DNA from: Apostichopus japonicus
Taxonomy: Eukaryota; Echinodermata; Holothuroidea; Aspidochirotida; Stichopodidae
NCBI RefSeq assembly: GCF_037975245.1
Contig: NC_092579.1
Coordinates: 11,128,678-11,192,677 of the forward strand
Length of the DNA: 64,000 bases
Direction: 5' to 3'
In this document: one piece after another, positions 31,549 through 43,400 of the stretch
How positions within the stretch are numbered: the stretch's first letter is position 1
How the letters are laid out: every line of letters begins with the position of its first letter
Made by a program: the position numbers and the translations under genes
Notes under the pieces: model-generated
The model's database searches: none
Seen by the model: the letters and a program-made list of their open reading frames with translations, nothing else
Told to the model about the DNA's origin: nothing

Positions 31549-32632
31549 CAAGGGCGGCGGAACCGGGGGGGGGGGGGCACAGGGGGCACGTGCCCCCCCA
31601 CTTTTCCTCAGGTTAAAAATGTGCCCTTTTTACTACATGAATATTGTACTCTTGATCACCTTATTAGTCAGCGATATTTCAGTAATCCTAATTTAGAAGT
31701 ATTAATAAATTTCTGTTGGTGATACCCAAATGTTTACTACCACAAGGTTTCTAACATTCTGGTGAGTGCCATTCATAGGCGTAGGAGCCCAGTTTGATTT
31801 GGGGGGGCTTGCCGGGAAAATATAACCAAAATTTTTCGCGCGCTTCGCGCGCGTTCAACAAGTTAATGTGAATATCATATAGGCATGCATCGGTTATTAC
31901 ATCGCATGCCAATAACATACAATCGTTTGACGTGTTATTACCCTTCCATATTGGTTAGAATTTTGGGGGAAGTCTTTACAATAATAATGATAATAATAAT
32001 ATCAGGTTAACCATTGAAAAACACATTGCAAATTATTTTTCTTTCAGTAGCTGCCCGAAAAATTCTCAGCATATATTGCCCGAATTTTCACAAACATTTT
32101 TGGTTGGGTGCTGCAGCCCCCAGCACCCCCCCCCCTCCGCCTCCAACGCCTATGGTACCATTATGCATATTCATTTGCCAATTTGCCAAAAAAATCCTAA
32201 TGCATTTCAAAAAATGCATTGCTATATTACATTGTGACTTTGTAATAAGCAGAAGCCATTTATAGCCTACTATGAATAATGAGTGTAGTTTTAATATCCC
32301 ATAACCTACCCCATCCTTTCGTATTTTGACATAGTTCATGCATGTATCGATCGCGTGTGCAGGGACTTGGACTTTATAATGATTTCACCTCATTTTGTCT
32401 CGAAAGAAAACTTGTTCCTTCTTTCCCAATTTGCACATATTGCAGTGCTAGTATGCATTTTTTCCTTGAAGGGGGGGGGCGATGATGGAATGATGTGTAT
32501 ACGCAAATAAGATAATACAATAAGAGTTATAAATGATACTAAACATCAGGCTGCAATCAGTCCAATCGAATTTCTGCAAAGTGCCCTTCGACGTCGGTGC
32601 CCCCCAGATTAAAAGTTCTTCCGCCGCCCTTG
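31549..32632 (+). mobile_element. hAT-like non-autonomous element, 1084 bp including a nested insertion
   Basis: Ends CAAGGGCGGCGGAAC and GTTCTTCCGCCGCCCTTG form an inverted repeat. CCTTAGGG flanks both sides exactly (31541-31548 and 32633-32640). A second element (31774-32154) is nested inside, leaving about 700 bp of host element. No transposase. Confidence 0.9.
31774..32154 (+). mobile_element. Nested hAT-like element, 381 bp
   Basis: Ends CATAGGCGTAGGAGCC and GCCTCCAACGCCTATG form an inverted repeat. The flanking 8-mers are GTGCCATT (31766-31773) and GTACCATT (32155-32162), one mismatch. Near the left end is a small palindromic block, CGCGCGCTTCGCGCGCG, which recurs in altered form near 53457-53475. 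Confidence 0.85.
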
Positions 32633-32640
32633 CCTTAGGG

Positions 32641-34047
32641 ACCCCAGAGAAGTGGAAGCCGACCGCTCATAAGGGGTCTGGGCTCTTCCAGCAACAACAA
32701 CAGCAAAACTTCAGACGCCGAATGGTGTTTTCCGAGGCATATTTAGAAAACAAATGGGGTTAATGCTTATTCTAAATGCAAGGTTTTGCTAATAACTATA
32801 TTTTCAAGAGTTCTGGAGTAATGCGACTCTGGATAGAGTACCGGTATAGCGCCATCCCTATATGTGCCCATATAGTCCCAAGTGCTTTACTGTTGTTATA
32901 TACTAACACATATTGACTATGAGTTGGCATTCACAATGCGTCGTTATAACGCCGAGAGTAAAATGGACTTTGAAGAAAACTGAAATAGTCGGCCATTCAA
33001 AACAACTGATATAGAATTCGATGACGTTAATATAGTAACTACTAAAAGACATGTTTTCTTAAAAGAAATCATTTGATCTCCTTTTTATTGTTTCGTATAA
33101 TGTACACGTTTATTAATTAATAAGTAATTATGCGGTCCATATTTCAATCATAATTATTGACAACTGAATGATATTTCAAAATCAGCCCTGAAAACAACAA
33201 ACAAGTATCACATTAGTCAGATATGTTACCCAATAAAAATGAACCTTTCGGAGAAATCCGCCGTATATGTATATACTGAAAAACAGGAGCACTCACATGT
33301 GACAGGTCTATACCAGAGCCATGAAAGGTCGAAACGTTAACAAATCTATAAAAGAAAAAACATCGAGCCAGAGAATCTTACGTACACAAACTGTTGATAT
33401 TGAAGAAACGTCCCAACTAATGAGGAAATGTCTTTAACTATTGATACGCAGTTCTTATAGATCATTAAACGTCTTGTTTTAACCTATACACTACCATGTC
33501 CCTTGATGTTCATAGAGTAATTTGTAATAAAGGTAATTCTCTCTAACTCTCTCTCTCTCTATCTATATATAAAGGTAGCCTGAATCGTTTATAAACCAAT
33601 TTGGCAACTTTTTACAGAAAATTACCTCCCTGCTGATTTTTCTGTCATGAAGTTGAATCCAGATTTAATTTATGTTTAGAAAATTCTTTTCACTAATATC
33701 CAAGACACATCAGATGGATTACTACTTTGTAATGGGTAATAAAATACAATACAGCCATAGGCCAACTTAAAACTGACATAAACAAGTATACACACCACAG
33801 ACTTACAGCGAAATGCCCAAACAGCAATCAAGGCAATATGTTTTACAAGTCATTGACATTTTAAATCTAACTCAGTTTTGCTTTTAGGTTATCTAACTTA
33901 CTTCACAATGGCATTAACGAAGACGAGTACAGCGTCTCTACGTATAGATAAGTTTTTTTTTCAAGAACTCGCCATGATATGTACACATATTAAAGACTGT
34001 TGTACAGATATATCACAGATAGACTCTGAAGCGTCATAAACAGGACT
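32641..34047. other. Gene-free stretch, nothing recognised
   Basis: AT-rich, with a short CT microsatellite near 33541-33560. No gene, RNA or element ends recognised. Confidence 0.45.
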
Positions 34048-34055
34048 CGCTATTT

Positions 34056-34595
34056 CATGGGCGCAGCTCAGTCTTGGATAATGGTGGGGACGCGTGTCTG
34101 TTCTCTGATACTATATCTAGGCGGAGCGCGACGATGGGTTCGCCGTATCGTAGAAGATTTTTTTGGCAAATATACCTCCCAGATCGCAGAAAATAAGACT
34201 TCGCAGACCCAATGATGCTCCCAAACCTCCTTAAGTTTCATATCTCATGGCTTAGAAAGTTAGTTTGGGGAAATACATGTGCGTCTGCAGAAAAAATCAG
34301 GGGACAAATAATCCAATTAGACTTTTGTATACGATGGGTCTGTGGTCCTTCCCCCAAAAAACAATTATAGACTGCCGCAAATGCGATTTCCGTCCTGAGG
34401 ATAAATATAATAAAATGAGAACTGCTGCATGTCATTTGCACAATGCTGGATCAAAATGCGCCAAAGTTCAATACAGGCGAATTTGAAATGCAGCGTTTGG
34501 TCAAGAAAATTTAGTGGCGACACGGTATATCATGTCCCCACCAATAAAAATGTGGTGGGACGCGTCCCGCTGTCCCACCAGGATCTGCGCCCATG
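34056..34595 (-). mobile_element. hAT-like non-autonomous element, 540 bp (second CATGGGCGCAG copy)
   Basis: Ends CATGGGCGCAG and CTGCGCCCATG are exact inverted repeats, flanked by CGCTATTT on both sides (34048-34055 and 34596-34603). The interior is the reverse complement of 6254-6792 along nearly its whole length. Two full copies of about 540 bp with intact ends define a family. Confidence 0.93.
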
Positions 34596-34603
34596 CGCTA
34601 TTT

Positions 34604-36127
34604 GATACGAGAAGCTATATCTACCATGTTATATATATTAAGAAAAAATTATATCTATCGAGGGTTGATCTCTCTCATTGGTACGGGAAACTGCTTAGTT
34701 CAAATATCAGATTGGTATCGCTTCCTCATTTACCTGTCTCTTCACAACACTATCGCTCTACCCTTTTAGTACCGTCCTCTACAGTTTTAGCACATTACAG
34801 TCTACCACCCTCCTTATCATTCTACTATTCAGTGTCTGACTAGTAGGTTTTTTATCTTTTGGAAAAGTTGTTTTCGGACTCCATTGGCAAGGATCAAAGA
34901 AAAGCCCCATTCCTGAGGATTGAGACGTGCCTTAGTACATGAATACATAAATACTTATATTACCTATAATTATGTTTGCTTCGTTATAAGATCCAAGAAT
35001 ATTGTGTACCCGTAACACTGTGACCTTTTACCCAAATGGAACTGAAGTAGTGAAGGTATATATCTTCCCTGTTGTCGAGGTACATGTAACTCGAGCACAA
35101 AAATGACAGGTTCAGCTTTGAGTGGATTAGAACTACCTATATTACCATATATTACATTCCTTTAATGGAAATACAATGCTACACACCTAACCATTCCAAT
35201 CTCATGCTTCGTAAAATGGTTCTTCCTCCTAACGCCACCCGCCCCCGCCACCCAACCTCACGCCCCCACAATCTCATCGGAGGAGAGTAACGTTTCACAC
35301 TTAAGAGCCTACAGATAAATGACATAGTGGAGGGTTTGTTTTGTCGTGTTTTTACCCGAGAGGGGCCAGGAGAGTTAATTTCCTTAGTATTGTATCATTC
35401 AGTACTAGACGTATGCCCGGTGAGCCACTTGAGTTGGATTTCATTCTTTGAAGAAATAGCTCCAGGCATCCCTGTTTTCAATATTCACATCTTACCAAGT
35501 TTTATATTTCTTTTGCTTTCCAAGAAAATTCGTATGCTTGCCAAAAGGTTATTTGTCGAAGTTTGAATACCTCTAGGGAATTATAAATATAAATATTAAT
35601 TTTAAGTATAAGCATAATAAAACTGAACCAATGTCACAGATTTAAGGAGTTCCTTAGAACATAGACACCGTTACCATAATCTTTCTTACATTACATTTAT
35701 TTACTGTTTTGTCGCATTAGATTTGATGTCACAGTTTTCATATACTTGACTTGACTTCGTTGTTGAAACCTAAATACTTAAGCTCCCAACATGACCTAAT
35801 GACGTCATTGGTTTCAGTGTCAACACTCTTAACATTCTATACCTTGAATATATGTAAACAGCAACGAAACGAAGGTAAAGGTTTCAGATCCTATCGTGAC
35901 AATTTGACAACACAGATTTACCAAATGACAGTTCCCAGACATGACTTTTAAGAATAGGATATCTCTATAAACGGAAACAGAGTTTACTTTATTTTAGGCG
36001 GGGTGGGTGTGTGTGTGTGGGGGGGGGGTGCTCAATTTCACAAAGATCTCTGTCATATAAGCAATAAAGATGCTGATTGGGTTTGTCTTCCCTTCAGTAT
36101 GTCTTTGGCAGGGGTATATCTGTACGG
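34604..36127. other. Gene-free stretch, nothing recognised
   Basis: Mostly AT-rich, with a GT-rich then G-rich run near 36000-36030. No recognisable coding segment. Confidence 0.45.
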
Positions 36128-36135
36128 CTTAAAAC

Positions 36136-37217
36136 CAGGCGCGGCGGAACGGAAAAATTATTGGGGGGGCTAATGTGTGGAGACTATCTAAGCGGAGCGC
36201 CACCATCGGTTGGCGCGGAGCGTACAAGAAAATTTTGGGTTTTTTCAAACCCCCAGATGGCCGGAAACGGCACTTTCCGAGTGTTTTATGCTGCGAATAC
36301 CTAGCCCTAAAATATGGGTCTCAAGCCTGCAATTTCTCAGATTGCACGTAAAAGTCTGTAAAACATTGTAATTTGTATATTCGATGGTTTATTAAGAGAG
36401 TAGCTATTACTCGTAGTGTACTCGCAAAGATGTTTTTGAGTGTAGTAAGGGCAGTGGCGGAGCTAGAGTATTGGTCAGGGAGGGCAAGAATGGTCTGTAG
36501 GGGCGCTTTCGACACTATCTAAGCGGAGCGCCACCACAGGTTGGCGCGGAGCGTACAGAAAATTTTTGAGTAAAGATACTCCCTAGATTGCAGGAAATGA
36601 CCCTTTCTGGGGCCTTGCTAATTAGCAGATAAACGGAGAATAAATAGGTGTCGTCGCCATTTTGTCGGAAAATTACACCAACAGAATATGACAAATGTCA
36701 ATAGGTATATGAGAGCGCAATAAAATAGTCAAAAATCGCGAATAAGTAAAAAGTAGTGAAAAGCTGAAAAGGGCGCCAGCAGTCCATTTGAGTCCGTCAG
36801 GGGGGGGGGGCATCCGCCCCCTGACTGTATATATGGACGCTCCGCCACTAAGTAAGGGGATGTTGGAGAACTGGCTGAAATGAGGCAAGTCATTGGCCTA
36901 AGACGAAGTTGTGTTACGCTTACCGGTACTCACACTCACTGCTTCCACTTTTCACGGGGCGTGAAGATGCGGTTGGGGTGACAATGTGGTCTATAGCCAG
37001 GGGACGGGCCGACGGTCCCCCAGCAATTACTAAAATTATTACACCTACAGAGTATACGTGTGCATCGGACAGATCGACAAGTATGCATTGAAAAATGGGC
37101 AGATGCACGTTTCGGAGCCTTGGTAAATATTGGGGGGGCTTATCATGCATTTGCCCCCTCGACTTTTTTATTGGGGGGGCTGAGCCCCCCCAAGCCCCCC
37201 TGGTTCCGCCGCCACTG
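36136..37217 (+). mobile_element. hAT-like element, about 675 bp plus a nested insertion
   Basis: Ends CAGGCGCGGCGGAAC and GTTCCGCCGCCACTG form an inverted repeat. CTTAAAAC flanks both sides exactly (36128-36135 and 37218-37225). Compared with the uninterrupted copy at 58222-58895, it is broken once by the element at 36452-36850. It contains the shared module (about 36178-36290) near its left end, in minus orientation. Confidence 0.93.
36452..36850 (-). mobile_element. Nested hAT-like element, 399 bp
   Basis: Ends CAGTGGCGGAGC and GCTCCGCCACTA, flanked by an exact AGTAAGGG duplication (36444-36451 and 36851-36858). The sister copy at 58222-58895 has no insertion and only one AGTAAGGG, giving a pre-insertion site. 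Same family as 1866-2238 and 53697-54073, opposite strand. Confidence 0.96.
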
Positions 37218-37225
37218 CTTAAAAC

Positions 37226-40032
37226 CGGCAGCGAACTTCAACTTGAATTGGTCTTTCATGTTTCGTTTGAAAACAAGTAGGTCAATCTTGGAAGATACCT
37301 GTAATCGTATTAAACTCATCATCTTTCACGTCCTGTTGATGAATGTATTCAGACAAGACTAGTGTGATACCAGACGAGTTGCATAATACCGTGTGATCAT
37401 ATATCCATAGTTATTTACTGGGAATTGAGCAGAAGCGGGTTAAAATGGACAGGGGCAGGGGTGCAAACTTCAGGCGACCACTATAAGTACACCTCAAAAT
37501 TGCACAGAAAGTGGGTCTAATCTGTGCATTCCATATCACAAATTTCAGTAATAGAATGTTGGTGGGTTTCAATAAAAGTGCACTTTTGATGGACCGGTAT
37601 ATCATTTCTGAAGTTTTGAACGAGGAGCCACTTTCAATTGGCAAAAAGGGCTGTTATAATTTGTTGTTTCACCAAAAAGTTTTTCTGGTTTCCTTTTGTA
37701 GAATTATGGGGGATGGTGGAGGTTCTCTCAGCAGGGAGCTGCCAACTGCAGCTTGATATTCCTTGTTCAATTTTGGTGAATAATAAAACAATATAACATG
37801 TTTTAAGAATCCTTATCTTTGTCTCAAGCGCGATAAAGGTTTGGTGCTATCGCATTATCTCTGAATTCAGCGTTAAATTAATTTTAAAATTAGAAATTAC
37901 CTCATCTCATAGCAAACTAACTTGACCAACTGGTGAAAATGTAATTAATGCGTTCGGCTTGGGTATATTTATTTTGACCATATGTTCGCACGACAGAAAA
38001 TCATGTGTCATGCGCACCAATGGCTGATTGATAAATAAACAGAAATGATTAATATAAAAGTCGAACAAAGAACTTGAAACAGTGCCGACTTTACTGGTAT
38101 ATGGCGGTGCTTTGAAGATTGTTATTAAATGTTTGCTTACCTTATTACCTTATTCATGCATGTACAATAAACACATCAATATAATCAGTAGAATTATACT
38201 ATAATAAATAAAAGTATTCTAAGCACAAGGTATTAAATCACTTGATTATGTATTCTTCACTTGACGTAACAAGTCTTTGGATGTTTAGAATGATAAATCA
38301 AAATTTGGCAATTTATCCATTTCCTTGTGGATCTTCTTTTCATTCCGCTTGGTAGCATTCTCACTCAGATATTATTCAGTTAATTTATGGAAGCGTTAGA
38401 ATGCTTAAGAATAATCCCTCAAGGGTTACTTTAAATGTTTAAATTAGAGCTTGTAAACACTTAATACGATTGTCTATAATATCAAACTGCATGATCGATC
38501 AGAACATAAATATCGGGCGCTTCCAGCTTATCGGGGTATTGGCTGAAGTAGATTGTTTACACAAAGTTGTGAGGAAGTTTCTGTCTGTTCAAAAGTTCAA
38601 AGTTCAAAACCACATTCTTATACTTATAGTTTCTTGTTCGTTTGGTTTTTCTCAATTTGGTGATATGTTGTGGACCCACAAGGCAAATGTTCAACATTCA
38701 ACGTATTCATGTTGCACAGACATGAAATTCATGCATATGAATTCACAACTTGGAATATCCAAGGTTAAAAATTTTAAAAAAAAGCAGAAGAAATCAGTAT
38801 ATGGAAGGAAAGGAGAGAAGCTATGTTTCCTTCGATGGTAGATTTGCTTTTTATGGATAATTTACTAATATATATTGACAAACATGATATTTGTGATATA
38901 ACCAAAGGCGTATGCAGTCAATAGGTGCATATATAGGTAATGAAGGGAGGATATTTAAAATGGAAATTAAAGGTGAGCGTAAAACAGAACAAAATGTAAA
39001 AATGAATCGAAATAGATAAGATAAGTAAAATCGAAGTTTTGAAAATTTACAGATGATCCAGATTTGATCTACATGATCCAGATTCATTCTTGTGATCCCG
39101 ATTTATAAAATTCTTCAAGTCGAACATCAAATACAATATGATTACCAAATACAGTTAAAACTTAAGACGGAGGAAACTTGCAATATCTCGTTTGTAGAAA
39201 AATTATCAAAATGTTAATTAATCAATATTTTAGTTTGTTTCAAAAGGGATTGTCAGTTCGTGATAAGAAAAAAGATATCTAACTCATGCATGCTTCTGTT
39301 TATTAATAGTTCTTTGCAAACTTAAAATTCCATACATCTGAAAGCCTAGGATTAAACGTCATAAAATTAAAGGTCGATTCTATTTGAAATAAAAGCTTAT
39401 GCAGATGACTTTTGATTTCCTTTACTATATACTTTCCATGCAAATTTTCATACGATAAACATCTTTAGGTGCAATATTTATAACTTTTTAGAAGGCTCAA
39501 TTGGGGCGCTGTACAGAATTGCCTTTTACAATATCGGAGGTGTCTTGATGATAGTGAGGCGAGTTTACTTGTTATATGAATTTTCTGAGGGATTTTCTAC
39601 GGTTTGTATGTAAATTATGTGATGTAAGTCCTCTCGAGAATGTCAAAAGATGAAAAAGGTTCTCATCTTTCCCTCAAGTCATTTTTTGGAATAATACACA
39701 TATTTTCCACTCATTCATCCTTTTTCTTACTTGAGGGGGTTGTTGTGTTTGCATATAACGTCTTCTGCTATATATGCAAATGTATACTTGTGGTGAAAGT
39801 ATACCGCGTAATGTAACTTTATTGTATTTTAAGGTGCAATAAAAGTCCGAGATTGATAACCTGTAAAATAGCTTGTAAAAGGACGCTCTTGTTTTCTAAT
39901 CTTATTCAGTTTTATGGATTTTTCTCAATTATTTGTTGGTGAATAAAATGTTGCAGGTTAGTTTTATTGTCACTTTATTGAAATACGCGAATTGCGCAAT
40001 GAGCTGCGATGCTATGGTGGCGCATCTATAAC
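37226..40032. other. Gene-free stretch, nothing recognised
   Basis: The longest plus-strand frame (38470-38841, 123 codons) looks like no family I know, has no visible domain and lies in AT-rich DNA; I do not call it a gene. No repeats or elements with clear ends. Confidence 0.45.
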
Positions 40033-40040
40033 AGATCACC

Positions 40041-40414
40041 CAAGGGCGTAGGAACCGGGGGCTGGGGGGCTGGGGGGCGCCAGCCCCCCAGTGAAAAATA
40101 TGGTGGGGCGGAAGTATCATTCCGCCCCTCCGCTCCGCAGGTCAGAAAACCTCTTTTTCATTTCCAAATGAGAAAAAAAATCTCATTTGGAGCACCAAAT
40201 TGCATCTAAGGCCAGGTGAAAATGCAAAATTATTAACAAAATGGAGTGGGTGTTGAAGTGTGCTATATTGCACCAAATTGCATCTGAGGCCACCTGGAAA
40301 TGCAAAAAAATTCCAAAGGGGAGAGGCACACCCCTCCCCTTAGACCCTTCCCCCAGGCCGGCCATCAGTCTTCAGCCCCCCCCCCCCACTCAAAAGTACC
40401 TTCCTACGCCACTG
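40041..40414 (-). mobile_element. hAT-like non-autonomous element, 374 bp, perfect 8-bp duplication
   Basis: Ends CAAGGGCGTAGGAACC and CCTTCCTACGCCACTG form an inverted repeat, flanked by AGATCACC at 40033-40040 and 40415-40422. Related to 30902-31190 on the other strand but longer: it contains a tandem duplication of a piece around GCACCAAATTGCATCT (near 40190 and 40270). Confidence 0.92.
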
Positions 40415-40422
40415 AGATCACC

Positions 40423-43400
40423 ATTTATAGGGATCGACATATACCATTTTAAATCGACATCTATCGATTTATTTTCAATTAGGGTCATTTTAAATTGACA
40501 TCTACCCGTTTCTAAGTTGCGTACAGCATATTAAATCCAAAGATGTGGGTGTTAACAACCTTCGAGTCCTTTTCAGCTCCGTACAAATATTAAAGGTATG
40601 TCTTAGCACAACCTTGTTTATTGACAAAGTTATAGACATTGGGCTTCAGAATGCACAATTTCACATATAAAGTATCATTATTTTCGGAGGGAGGATCCAC
40701 AGATCCCGACCAGCTAATTTGTGAACAAAATACAATAACGTACCAATGCATATGTCACGTGAAAATAGATTAGTGATTCGTTCACACGATGTTGTTTGAC
40801 TATACCGCAGTGTACGTATAAGACTATATAACATCGTGTTCTCTTTCAGCCTACCGTGCCGTTCTTCTGCGTGCGTATTCAGCCTAACCATGCACTGATG
40901 ACACTTTTAGTTTTACACATACATTGACTGATATTGATGAAGGAAACGAAGAACATGCGTGGTGGGTTATATTTGCCTTAAATCTGTCTTCGATGATAAC
41001 AAGTGTAGAATATTACTATAGTCGTTACGAATGTACATTATCCCTAGAGACGTTTTCTTTCCCCCTCTTCTTAGAGAGATATATTCATGAGAGAGATCAT
41101 CTCTAGGTGTAGCATCAAGATTAAACCCATGGGCACAACGCATCACAGCCACGAGTACAACATATCTAATAATAAGCAGAGCGGAATTCTAAAGGGAAAT
41201 TACTTTACCAAGCCACAGGTCACGCATGATGAAAGTAATATATTAACTTCTGTGGCAATAATGTTTCTCCAATGGGACATATTTTAGCTATGCAGGGCGT
41301 TAGAGAGATAATATTTACTGCACGAATATAGACAATATCACATATTTGTTGGAGTGAATTTACTATAGTTAGAATAAGACAATAATAAAACTACCCCCCC
41401 TCCAAACTAAAAAAAAATGAAGAAAAACAAAGAGCAAAACGTCAAAAGAAAATTTTGTGAAAAGTAAGTGAAATATTGAACGATATCAGCTCTATACACT
41501 ATAGTAATTATTTTAATGCAGTCATTCAATTTTTATTTAATACACCATGTCTACGCTGGTGGGAGCACACACAAAATAACATTTTAGTGTTATACGTTTA
41601 GGGAGCTATCAAACCGTGAGGGAGCAGTTAACCAGTCCGCCGGTGGATCTGGAGTCTTTATATACCACAAGGGAAAAAAAATACTTTTGAATATGCTACG
41701 TTGACCCAGATGAGACATTGAAAATGTCGACTATACCACTTCCAAAACTTCTAGTTTTCCACACTGTAAGAATCTCAGCTATTCGTCAAAATTTGAGGTA
41801 AAGAGTAGACATTTTGAGACGAAAATTAAGATGAAACTAACAGGTATTTAGACATTAAGTTGAAAGGATTTGTTCAGGTTTCTAACATGTCTATCTTGTA
41901 TGAAAGAGCTCAAAAAGGCAAACAGAACAGTGAAGAAACTACCATGATAGCATGCTCTGTTTAGGAGATATCACGCTTTGAAAATATACAAATTTCTTTG
42001 AAAATGACTGGTGTAGAAAAACTAACTGTGAGGGTGTGATGTCACTCCTCACTTTCTTAACATGTGTGAATATATTTCAATAAAAATTAATTACATTTTT
42101 TTCAAAAATCTAAAAAAAATATAATAAAAAATTCTTCAGATGTTAAATCTCTGATACTTCCCTTGACAAATATGAGATCCACATGACATAGCTTTTGGTT
42201 GAAAGTCATAAAATCTCACAAAACATTTTAATAAAATAACAAAGACTTATCAGAAATGTGAGGATGTGACATCACAGCTAGTCTGATTTCAGCAGTTTCT
42301 ACACAATCAGATAGAACTTTAAACTTGAATATCTCCATAACGGAATTAGATATTTGAACAGTTTCTTCATCATTGTGTTTCTTTTATTGTCTTCTTTTAT
42401 ATAACATAAACATGTATGACACCTTTAAGATACGAAACTTGATTGCTTTGCATTCACTTTGGATGACTTTTGGATGCCTGGAGTGCATCCCTAAATTGGA
42501 AAGTGAAGTCACAGAAAATATTTTTCCAAGTACAAGTGACGAGAGGGAGGGAGGGGGGGGGGCGCACTCCCCTCCTCTGCCCACAGTTCATACGCTTATA
42601 TGACATTGTTTAAATTTTTCGAATGCTATTGAAAGGTTCATTGGGTGAGTGATATCGATCTTATACATTTACAAATGCCTATCGTTTATTTCATTTCTCA
42701 ACCGCATGACTTGTATTGTTTAATTTCTTTTAATGATTTATTGTCTACGTGGGTCGTTAACGTTGACCCAAACATAATTATCATTCAGTCGACAGATGAC
42801 TTTTTGAAACTCCTCAGAGAGACCGTTGATTTATTCATCATACCAAGAAAAGAGGTTTTGTTTTACTGTAAACTTGCTGAACCTGTCGTAACAAACACGC
42901 ACGTAATATATAAACATTTCAAAATTTAGTGTTTGTTAATATATATTCCAGTTTAATGTTAGACTAAACAATATTCATGCATGATCTTTGTAAACAAACG
43001 GTAGAATCCCCCTCCATCTATGGAATCCTTAAGGCACCATGAATGTATCGTAAAATGTTCAAGTAATACATTGAGAAAATGACACGTTAATGTGTTCACA
43101 ATTTCTGGAACATTGACGACGAAAGGTTGCTACGTAGGAAATCAATTAATAATCTATAATATTTCAATATGATTATCTATCAATGTTTTCGATTCAATAT
43201 TTTGCATACGACAACCATCCAACGTAAGATAAATGATTCAATAATTCTATAACATTTTTTGAACGATCATAATTGCCCCTTCAGAATCCCGCAAATCCCA
43301 ACTTAGGATTAAAAGACTTAATTATGCCCGGGGCATACCTGGAGAGAGGGGTATCATATGTGTTAGAGCACTGTGTCGCGCTGGCAATGTGGGGTCGAGG

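Noticed and set aside
38470-38841. A 123-codon plus-strand frame as a possible gene
   Set aside because: No recognised domain, no splice-flanked conserved partner exon, and AT-rich composition like its surroundings.
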